Shown: in pieces, positions 1 through 5,115 of the stretch
Numbering within the stretch: position 1 is the stretch's first letter
How the letters are laid out: every line of letters begins with the position of its first letter
Assembly: GCA_937916025.1 (NCBI GenBank)
Contig: CALGGX010000491.1
Span: 1-9,249, forward strand
DNA from: an uncultured Selenomonadales bacterium
GTDB taxonomy: Bacteria > Bacillota_C > Negativicutes > Selenomonadales > Selenomonadaceae
Length of the DNA stretch: 9,249 nt
Direction: 5' to 3'
Notes under the pieces: generated by a model
Seen by the model: the letters and a program-made list of their open reading frames with translations, nothing else
Database searches by the model: none
What the model was told of the DNA's origin: nothing
Program-made: the position numbers and the translations under genes

Positions 1-231
1 TTCTTTATATTCCTGCCCGGGCTCGCGCAAGTGCACATGCATGTCAATCAGCCCCGGCACGACGATCTGCCCCGTCGCATCGATCGTGTCATGCGCGCGA
101 AATTCGACATTCGGATGCACCGCCGCTATGTGATCGTCGACAATCAGCACGTCCGTAACCTCGTCAATGTGATTGGCGGGATCGATCACGCGCCCGTTCT
201 TGATCAAAATCGAATGATTTATCGTTGCCAA
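1..231 (-). CDS. pyrC: Dihydroorotase, class I (N-terminal 77 residues; gene continues past the left edge)
   Basis: Dihydroorotase closes N-carbamoyl-L-aspartate to dihydroorotate, the third step of de novo pyrimidine synthesis, in the cytoplasm. The visible part shows the N-terminal beta-rich segment of amidohydrolases (ILIKNGRVIDPAN, residues 8-20; a VPGLID strand at 58-63) followed by the metal-binding signature DMHVHLREPG at 63-72, whose His65 and His67 are the expected zinc ligands; this form is typical of class I enzymes. I place the start at TTG 231: it directly follows the pyrB stop (232-234) and has the Shine-Dalgarno AAGGTGG (240-246) 8 nt upstream, while no ATG lies nearby in frame. 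The gene is cotranscribed with pyrB, almost certainly from the promoter at 1222-1250. The catalytic Lys and later zinc ligands lie outside the window, so activity cannot be judged. Confidence 0.94.
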   Translation of the reverse strand, partial: MATINHSILIKNGRVIDPANHIDEVTDVLIVDDHIAAVHPNVEFRAHDTIDATGQIVVPGLIDMHVHLREPGQEYKE

Positions 232-1182
232 TTAAAGCACCACCTTTTCGCCGCTGAGAGTGAGCAGCAACAACGCCATGCGCACGGCGAGTCCGTTATT
301 GACTTGCGCGCGAATGACCGATTGCTCGGAATAATTCACGTCGAAGGCAATTTCCAAACCGTTGTTTTGCGGGCCCGGATGCATGACGAGCGCATCGGAT
401 TTCGCCAAATTCAGCCGCTTGCGATCGATGCCGAAGAAGTGAGAGTATTCGTCGGCGGAAGGGATCAAACCGGCTTGCATGCGCTCGAGCTGAAGTCGAA
501 GTATGATCACGACGTCCGCATCTCGGATCGCGTCATCGACATTCGAGTGCACGGTGATCGAGTCGTCGATGAAGCGCGGCAACAATGTCGGAGGCGCGGC
601 GAGATGAATGTTCGCGCCGAACAGTTTGAAGATCGCCATGTCCGAGCGAGCAACGCGACTGTGGAGGATATCGCCGACGATCGCAATTTTCAAGCTGCGC
701 AATTGATCGACCGGTGCTTTTAATTGATGAATGGTCAACAGATCGAGCAGTGCTTGCGAGGGGTGCGCGTGACAGCCGTCTCCGGCGTTGATGATCACCG
801 GCTTGACGACGTTGGCGGCGAATTGCGGCACGCCTTCCGACTTGTGTCTGATGATCATCGCGTCGACCGCCATCGATTCGACCGTCAACAGCGTATCGCG
901 CACGGACTCGCCCTTGACGACAGACGAAGTCGCGGCGTTAATCGAGATCACGTCCGCGCCGAGATATTTGCCCGCGAGCTCGAATGAAGTTCTCGTTCTC
1001 GTCGACGGCTCGAAAAACAGATTGACGATCGCCTTGCCGCGAAGCGACGGCAATTTTTTGATGCTGCGCTTGAGCACGGATTTGAGCTCGGCGGCGGTGT
1101 CGAGGATCAATCGGACTTGCTCGGCGTTGAAGTCCGCAATTTGAATGACATCGCGCCCGGCAATCGAAACAGTGCTTTGCAA
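232..1182 (-). CDS. pyrB: Aspartate carbamoyltransferase catalytic subunit
   Basis: ATCase joins carbamoyl phosphate and L-aspartate to give N-carbamoyl-aspartate, the committed step of pyrimidine synthesis. With the TTG start at 1182 the protein has 316 residues, normal for the catalytic chain. The carbamoyl-phosphate loop FFEPSTRTRTSFE is at 56-68. A second active-site loop, SSVVKGES, is at 86-93, with Lys90 reaching a neighbouring subunit. Other visible features are R112-H113, HPSQALLD at 140-147, VGD at 169-171 and the aspartate-binding LRLQLER at 228-234. The C-terminal HPGPQNNGLEI (268-278) differs from the common HPGPxNRGxEI. The upstream in-frame TTG at 1206 would add 8 residues, but the good Shine-Dalgarno AAAGGGGAG (1191-1199) sits between the two and 8 nt before 1182, so 1182 is preferred. 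No pyrI-type regulatory chain gene is visible. The stop abuts the pyrC start, so translation is probably coupled. Confidence 0.96.
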   Translation of the reverse strand: MQSTVSIAGRDVIQIADFNAEQVRLILDTAAELKSVLKRSIKKLPSLRGKAIVNLFFEPSTRTRTSFELAGKYLGADVISINAATSSVVKGESVRDTLLTVESMAVDAMIIRHKSEGVPQFAANVVKPVIINAGDGCHAHPSQALLDLLTIHQLKAPVDQLRSLKIAIVGDILHSRVARSDMAIFKLFGANIHLAAPPTLLPRFIDDSITVHSNVDDAIRDADVVIILRLQLERMQAGLIPSADEYSHFFGIDRKRLNLAKSDALVMHPGPQNNGLEIAFDVNYSEQSVIRAQVNNGLAVRMALLLLTLSGEKVVL

Positions 1183-1190
1183 AAAACTCA

Positions 1191-1199
1191 CTCCCCTTT
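1191..1199 (-). promoter_or_regulatory. Ribosome binding site deciding the pyrB start
   Basis: On the minus strand AAAGGGGAG lies 8 nt before TTG 1182 and inside the reading frame that would begin at TTG 1206. This argues for the shorter protein. The same 8-nt spacing to a TTG start is seen for pyrC (AAGGTGG at 240-246), so the operon uses TTG starts with strong Shine-Dalgarno sites throughout. Confidence 0.75.
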
Positions 1200-1221
1200 G
1201 CTGCAAAAAATTAACGCGGGT

Positions 1222-1250
1222 ATTCTAGCACCTGCGTCGAGAATTTTCAA
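1222..1250 (-). promoter_or_regulatory. Sigma-70-type promoter for pyrBC
   Basis: Minus strand: TTGAAA (1245-1250), 17-bp spacer, TAGAAT (1222-1227), with TGC just before the -10 giving an extended -10 (TGCTAGAAT). Transcription should begin near 1215, leaving a leader of only about 33 nt before TTG 1182. That is too short for a PyrR-type attenuator with terminator and antiterminator, and no such hairpin is seen. The -35 lies 3 bp beyond the stop codon of the upstream cstA gene (1254-1256), so read-through from cstA could also feed pyrBC. Confidence 0.8.
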
Positions 1251-1253
1251 TCG

Positions 1254-2678
1254 TCAATGATGCGCGAGTTGCGAGAAGCGCGTCTTGACGCACGCCGCCA
1301 AACATATCAGCGCGAAGATAATGCCGGCGGGGTAAGTGATCGAAGTCGAAAGCTCGAAGCCTTCCTTCGCCTGCAGAATGTAAGTGCAAGTGACGACGCT
1401 CATGAAAAGCGCGGGTATCAGCGAGACGAGATACGCCTTCGATTCGGGATGCGTGCGATAGAGATAAACCGCGCCCGTCCAGAGTATCATCATCGCGAGC
1501 GTCTGATTCATCCACGAAAAATATCGCCAGATGATGTTGAAATCGATCTGAGTCAAGCCGCCTGCAATTGCGAGGAGCGGGATTGCGAACATCAGGCGAT
1601 TTTTGATCGAAATTTGGTCGAGCTTAAACCAATCGGCGAGGATCAAGCGCGCCGCGCGGAGAGCGGTATCGCCGGAAGTGATCGGGCAGGCAACGACGCC
1701 GAGCATTGCGAGCGTAACTCCGACTCCCGAGCCCATGAAGCCGATGCAAATATCGTAAACCGCGCCGCCGGGACCGCCCGCCTTCAATGCCGCCGCAAGT
1801 CCGCCGGTCGACTCGTAGAACGTGACGCCCGCCGCCGCCCAGATCAATGCGATTACGCCTTCCATGACCATTGCGCCGTAGAAGACGGGGCGACCGAGAC
1901 GCTCACTCTTGAGACAACGCGCCATGAGCGGCGATTGAGTCGAGTGAAATCCCGAGATCGCGCCGCACGCGACAGTGATAAACATCAGCGGCCAGATCGG
2001 CAATTGTTCTTCAGCCGGATAGAGGTTGGCGAATTGCATCTCGGGCATGGTGTGACCGCCGACGCCGAGGAGCATGCCGCCCATGATTCCGATTGCCATG
2101 ATGATCAAAGCCGCGCCGAAGATCGGATAAAATCTCGCGATGATCGTATCGATCGGCAGGAGCGTCGCGAGGAAGTAATAGATCAAAATTGCGAGGAGCC
2201 ACGGCATCAACGGCATGGCAGTCAATTTTGCGATGAGCATTGCCGGACCGGTCATGAAAACCGCGCCGACGAGCACCATCAGCACGACGAGGAAAACGCG
2301 CATGACAGTCAAAATCGTCTCGCCGAGTTCGTTGCCGACAATCTCCGTAATCGACTTGCCGCCTTCGCGAAGCGACATCATGCCCGAGAGATAATCATGC
2401 ACGCCGCCGGCGAAGACAGTTCCGAGCACAATCCAAATGTAGACGATCGGACCCCAGAGTGCACCGGCGAGCGCGCCGAAGATCGGTCCGAGTCCGGCAA
2501 TGTTCAGCAATTGGATCAGAAAGACTTTCCATGTCGGCAGTGGGATGAAGTCGACGCCGTCCGCCTTCGTGATTGCCGGTGTCGGATTGTCCGTCGGCGC
2601 GAGGATGTTGTCGACGAACTTCGAATAGATCGCATATCCGGCGATCAATGCGCCGAGCGCGATCAAAAATGTAATCAT
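1254..2678 (-). CDS. cstA: CstA-family transporter (short form)
   Basis: Polytopic inner-membrane protein of the CstA family. Known members include peptide- and pyruvate-uptake systems (E. coli CstA and BtsT); the substrate here is not determined by sequence. At 474 residues it is much shorter than E. coli CstA (about 700), but it matches a shorter family form. Landmarks: an N-terminal membrane helix (1-18), DGVDFIPLPTWK (40-51), LNIAGLGPIFGALAG (58-72), the HDYLSGMMSLREGG loop (94-107), HSTQSPLMARC near 243-253, and GDTALRAARLILAD in the second half, followed by hydrophobic helices to near the C-terminus. The ATG at 2678 has GGGAGGT (2686-2692) 7 nt upstream. It follows the lyase gene on the same strand after a 102-nt gap filled by a repeat palindrome, so it may be cotranscribed with it; I see no convincing promoter of its own. 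A pyruvate role would fit the pyruvate-forming lyase next door (inference). Confidence 0.92.
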   Translation of the reverse strand: MITFLIALGALIAGYAIYSKFVDNILAPTDNPTPAITKADGVDFIPLPTWKVFLIQLLNIAGLGPIFGALAGALWGPIVYIWIVLGTVFAGGVHDYLSGMMSLREGGKSITEIVGNELGETILTVMRVFLVVLMVLVGAVFMTGPAMLIAKLTAMPLMPWLLAILIYYFLATLLPIDTIIARFYPIFGAALIIMAIGIMGGMLLGVGGHTMPEMQFANLYPAEEQLPIWPLMFITVACGAISGFHSTQSPLMARCLKSERLGRPVFYGAMVMEGVIALIWAAAGVTFYESTGGLAAALKAGGPGGAVYDICIGFMGSGVGVTLAMLGVVACPITSGDTALRAARLILADWFKLDQISIKNRLMFAIPLLAIAGGLTQIDFNIIWRYFSWMNQTLAMMILWTGAVYLYRTHPESKAYLVSLIPALFMSVVTCTYILQAKEGFELSTSITYPAGIIFALICLAACVKTRFSQLAHH

Positions 2679-2699
2679 GTATAAGACCTCCCAAAAAGC

Positions 2700-2785
2700 A
2701 ATTAGTAATTCTTAATTCGTAATTCGTAATTAGAGAGTGACGGGGTTTTTAATTACGCATTACGCATTACGCATTACGAATTAAA
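2700..2785. repeat. Palindromic array of 7-bp repeats between the lyase gene and cstA
   Basis: Plus strand, left arm (2700-2732): successive TAATTCT, TAATTCG, TAATTCG, TAATTAG units. The centre (about 2733-2750) is non-repetitive (agagagtgacgggg then a T run). Right arm (2751-2785): three ATTACGC units then ATTACGA and ATTAA. The arms are imperfect inverted repeats of each other; about 18 of the innermost 21 positions pair. The element carries no ORF. Its outer right edge forms the stop codon of the lyase gene, and its left edge ends 7 bp short of the cstA Shine-Dalgarno. It could be a small non-autonomous mobile element (MITE-like), or a repeat array grown by slippage; I cannot tell which without other copies. 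It lacks the GC-rich stem and U-tract of an intrinsic terminator. Confidence 0.8.
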
Positions 2786-3905
2786 TACAGCCTTCCGTGC
2801 TGAAACATAACACGACCGAGTTCTCGTTGAGCCCGAGTTTGTCTCGAATCGCCGAGTAATTTTCATCAGTCATCAGCTCGAACGTCAAGCCCGCGCTTAC
2901 CGCTCCGCTCTCGCCGCTGATTATTTTATCATCATTTCCGCGCGGGTGCGCAAGTATACTCATTCCATTAGCCGAAATTTCATCGCCGCACGTCAACGCA
3001 AAATCCGCCGTCGCCGACAGCAATTCCCACGCGATCGAGCACGGCTCGCCGCACGCCAGCCCCGCCATCATCGTATTCAATGCTCCCTTAGTCGAGTGCA
3101 ATGCGCCGTCGTTTGCGAGCGCGGTTTGATAAATGCAATCGGCATCGTTCGGCTCGACGACGATCACTCGCGGTCGAGACTCGCCGTAAACATTCGCGAA
3201 AAATGCCGAAACCGCTCCCGCCATCGATCCAACGCCTGCCTGCAAAAAGATGTGCGTCGGTTTTTCGGGCAATTGCCGATACGTCTCGAGTGCCATCGTC
3301 AAGTAGCCCTGCATGATCAGGCGCGGCACTCCGACGTAACCCGGCAATGTCGTATCTTGCACCAAAATCCAACCGTTTGCTTCCGATTGTCGACGCATAA
3401 ATCGAACGGCATCGTCGTAATTCATGTCGACGATCGACGCGTCCGAGTTCTCGCGACGAATGTTCTCGAGCCGCTCCGATTTCGTTCCGCGCGGCATGTA
3501 CACAACCGAGTTCTGTCGGAGTTGATTTGCCGTCCATGCGAGCCCGCGCCCGTGATTGCCGTCCGTCGTCGTTGCGAACGTCATCGAGTGCGGCTCGAGG
3601 CGTCCGGCAATCAGCTCGGCGAATGACTGCAATCGACTCTGCAATCGAGCGGAGAGAATGCGCGCGACGGCGTACGACGAGCCGAGCACTTTAAACGCAT
3701 TCAAGCCGAAGCGATACGACTCGTCTTTGATCAGCAGATTTTTGATTCCGATCGAGCGCGCGAGATTTTTCAGCGAGTGCAGAGGTGTCGGAGCGTATTG
3801 CGGAAATGTCGAATGGAATTTCAGAACTTCGCGCGCGTGCGACTCGTCGAATTGTGTTATGTCAACATGATTGACAGCCGCGCGGTTTATCGATACGATT
3901 TTCAT
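2781..3905 (-). CDS. dpaL: Diaminopropionate ammonia-lyase, C-terminally truncated
   Basis: PLP enzyme of fold type II. The family (E. coli YgeX) breaks 2,3-diaminopropionate into pyruvate and two ammonia. Seen here: KDESYRFGLNAFKVLG at 60-75 with Lys72 as the expected Schiff-base lysine; TTTDGNHGRG at 112-121 with Asp115; QDTTLPGY at 183-190 with Asp184 (the last two match the E. coli catalytic Asp120 and Asp189); a glycine loop QAGVGSMAGA at 222-231; GESGAVSAG at 331-339; and FSTEG at 368-372. The protein stops as STEG-Cys-Ile, while family members continue STEGDT and about 20 more residues. The last two codons and the stop run into the repeat element, so the tail looks lost. ATG 3905 has AAAGGAGA (3913-3920) 7 nt upstream. 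The frame stays open far upstream (to 4499), but that stretch is unrelated to the family. Expected length is near 398; here it is 374. Activity is uncertain. Confidence 0.88.
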   Translation of the reverse strand: MKIVSINRAAVNHVDITQFDESHAREVLKFHSTFPQYAPTPLHSLKNLARSIGIKNLLIKDESYRFGLNAFKVLGSSYAVARILSARLQSRLQSFAELIAGRLEPHSMTFATTTDGNHGRGLAWTANQLRQNSVVYMPRGTKSERLENIRRENSDASIVDMNYDDAVRFMRRQSEANGWILVQDTTLPGYVGVPRLIMQGYLTMALETYRQLPEKPTHIFLQAGVGSMAGAVSAFFANVYGESRPRVIVVEPNDADCIYQTALANDGALHSTKGALNTMMAGLACGEPCSIAWELLSATADFALTCGDEISANGMSILAHPRGNDDKIISGESGAVSAGLTFELMTDENYSAIRDKLGLNENSVVLCFSTEGCI

Positions 3906-3934
3906 CGAGAAATCTCCTTTCGGGAAATGTTTGC
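3842..3934. repeat. Imperfect direct repeat, copy 2 (leader and first codons of intact dpaL)
   Basis: This stretch matches 4070-4160 in the same orientation, at roughly 85-88% identity by eye, with one single-base indel. The repeat spans the ribosome binding site, start codon and the first ~21 codons of dpaL. It is the trace of a tandem duplication. A second repeated block links 3585-3695 (codons ~70-107 of intact dpaL) to 3934-4045 in the remnant. Confidence 0.85.
3871..3899 (+). promoter_or_regulatory. Weaker duplicate of the permease promoter, inside intact dpaL
   Basis: Plus strand TTGACA (3871-3876), 17 bp, TACGAT (3894-3899). It is the paralogous counterpart of the promoter at 4098-4126, with a poorer -10 (TACGAT against TACAAT). 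It lies antisense in codons 3-12 of dpaL and points toward the permease gene about 260 bp away. It may be inactive or give a longer antisense transcript. Confidence 0.35.
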
Positions 3935-4132
3935 GAGTGCGGCGCAAAACGTCCGTCGATCGGCACGGCGAAGGATTGCAATCGACTCTGCAATCGAGCG
4001 GAGAGGATTCTCGCGACGACGTATGATGAGCCGAGCACTGTGAAATGCCTGAACGACTTGTGCGTGCAGCTCGTCGAATTGTGTAATGTCGACATGATTG
4101 ACAGCCGATTTTTGGATCGATACAATTTTCAT
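3902..4132 (-). pseudogene. Decayed partial tandem copy of dpaL, still an ORF of 76 codons coupled to dpaL
   Basis: Residues 1-31 (MKIVSIQKSAVNHVDITQFD and onward) are nearly the same as the dpaL start. A deletion then removes about 40 codons (dpaL residues ~32-72) and shifts the frame. The DNA after it (about 3925-4041) encodes, in another frame, VLGSSYVVARILSARLQSRL and more, matching dpaL residues 73-110. The piece then joins a second copy of the leader and the intact gene. In the frame of the first block the ORF stays open for 76 residues and ends in TGA at 3902-3904, overlapping the dpaL ATG as ATGA. It keeps its own ribosome binding site (AAAGGAGA, 4139-4146) 6 nt before ATG 4132. It has no PLP lysine and cannot be an enzyme. 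It is either a pure relic or now acts as an upstream ORF coupled to dpaL translation. Confidence 0.85.
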
Positions 4133-4160
4133 CGAGAATCTCCTTTCGGGAAGTGTTTGC
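4070..4160. repeat. Imperfect direct repeat, copy 1 (leader and first codons of the dpaL remnant)
   Basis: Partner of 3842-3934. It includes the Shine-Dalgarno and first codons of the decayed dpaL copy. Most of the differences between the copies are clustered at 4105-4115 against 3879-3889, inside codons 7-9, which are also the spacer of the antisense promoter. Confidence 0.85.
4098..4126 (+). promoter_or_regulatory. Consensus-like promoter for the AEC permease, embedded in the dpaL remnant
   Basis: Plus strand: TTGACA (4098-4103, perfect -35), 17-bp spacer, TACAAT (4121-4126, five of six -10 bases). Transcription should begin near 4133, giving a leader of about 29 nt before ATG 4162. The site is read antisense through codons 3-12 of the dpaL-like upstream ORF, so the same bases serve as coding sequence on one strand and promoter on the other. 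Confidence 0.75.
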
Positions 4161-4161
4161 A

Positions 4162-5115
4162 ATGGACGAATTTATGTTGAACAATTTGATCGTGGCAATT
4201 TCGGCGGTCGTTCCGATCTTTGTGCTGATGAGCATCGGCGCGGTGATCAAATGGCGGCGTTGGTTATCGGAAGAAGAGCTCGCGCACATGAACCGCATGG
4301 TGTTTCGAGTGTTTTTTTGTTGCATGATGTTCCACAGTCTGTACACGGCGGATCTGTCGACCTCGATCCGCCCGCGCCTGATGCTCTTCGGAGTGTTCGG
4401 AGTTTTGACCGTCTTCACGCTCGCAATGCTCCTCGTGCCGAAAGTTGAGTCGGAAGATCGACGGCGCGGAGTGATTGTGCAGGCGTTGTTTCGGAGCAAT
4501 TTTGTTTTGATGGGAGTACCGATCGTTGCGAATATCTTCGGCGATCAAAATATCTCCGTCGCGACCGCAATGATCGCCGTGATCGTGCCGCTGTACAACG
4601 TGCTCGGCGTCTTCGCGTTGGAATCGTTTCGCGGCGGTAAATTTCAATTGCTTCCGATCGTTATCGGCGTGCTCAAAAATCCCATGATCATCGGCGCAAT
4701 TGCCGGTGCTTTGTGCGTGGCGGCGGGCATAAAAATTCCCGCACCGGTTTTGAAACCGATCGGGCAAATTTCGGCGGCTACCACTCCGGTCGCTCTGTTA
4801 ATTCTCGGCGCGTCTTTCAAACTCGGCGCAACTCATGAGCATCGCAAGCAATTGATTTCATGCATGGCGGGGAGATTGATCGTCGTGCCGGGCATTCTGC
4901 TCTCGATTGCGATCGCGCTCGGCTTCCGCGATATCGAATTGGTTACGTTGATCGGAACATTCTGCACGCCGTGCGCGGGCGTCTCTTACGCCATGGCGCA
5001 ACAGCTCGGCGGCGACGCGGAATTGGCGGGAAGTTGCGTCGTGTTCACTTCGGCGTTCGCGTGCATTTCGATCTTCTGCTGGATTTTCGCGCTTAAGACA
5101 TTGGGCTTTTTCTGA
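4162..5115 (+). CDS. AEC-family (auxin efflux carrier-like) membrane transporter
   Basis: 317-residue polytopic membrane protein of the Mem_trans/AEC family. Characterised bacterial members move small organic acids such as malate or malonate, or amino-acid-like compounds. The sequence does not fix the substrate. About ten hydrophobic segments are visible, in two halves separated by a polar stretch (ESFRGGKFQ). Family-like features are the N-terminal VVPIFVLMSIGAVIKW, the FRSNFVLMGVPI segment with a Gly-Pro break, LKNPMIIGAIAG, and TTPVALLILGASF in the second half. Start candidates are GTG 4153, ATG 4162 and ATG 4174; I chose 4162 because GGGAAG (4148-4153) is 8 nt upstream. It is divergent from dpaL and its remnant (29 bp between the start codons), which suggests a joint role such as moving the lyase's substrate or a related compound (inference). 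Its last 23 bp overlap the ligA end; no terminator is visible. Confidence 0.88.
   Translation: MDEFMLNNLIVAISAVVPIFVLMSIGAVIKWRRWLSEEELAHMNRMVFRVFFCCMMFHSLYTADLSTSIRPRLMLFGVFGVLTVFTLAMLLVPKVESEDRRRGVIVQALFRSNFVLMGVPIVANIFGDQNISVATAMIAVIVPLYNVLGVFALESFRGGKFQLLPIVIGVLKNPMIIGAIAGALCVAAGIKIPAPVLKPIGQISAATTPVALLILGASFKLGATHEHRKQLISCMAGRLIVVPGILLSIAIALGFRDIELVTLIGTFCTPCAGVSYAMAQQLGGDAELAGSCVVFTSAFACISIFCWIFALKTLGFF
4171..4198 (-). promoter_or_regulatory. Candidate promoter for the remnant-dpaL(-cstA) transcript
   Basis: Minus strand: TTGCCA (4193-4198), 16 bp, CATAAA (4171-4176). The -35 is good, the -10 weak (four of six). Start would be near 4164, giving a leader of about 32 nt before ATG 4132. 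It lies within the first codons of the divergent permease gene. If correct, this transcript and the permease transcript overlap by about 30 nt at their 5' ends. Confidence 0.35.

Noticed and set aside
31..723. A 230-codon plus-strand ORF opposite pyrC and pyrB
   Set aside because: It is a shadow of the two pyrimidine genes, with shadow-like composition and no motif or good ribosome binding site.
1257..2684. A 475-codon open frame on the plus strand opposite the whole of cstA
   Set aside because: It is a mirror of a GC-biased gene: rich in Arg, Asp, Glu and His, with no hydrophobic core or recognisable motif. The minus-strand CstA has clear family motifs and a ribosome binding site.
2700..2785. 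CRISPR array
   Set aside because: The repeat unit is 7 bp with no spacers, the arms are inverted, and no cas gene is present.
2733..2785. Intrinsic terminator for dpaL formed by the palindrome
   Set aside because: The stem is AT-rich and imperfect, and is not followed by a U-tract on the minus strand.
3906..4499. An in-frame N-terminal extension of the lyase by 198 codons
   Set aside because: The extension runs through the decayed dpaL copy and into the antisense of the permease gene. It resembles no family member, while ATG 3905 has a strong ribosome binding site and matches the family start.
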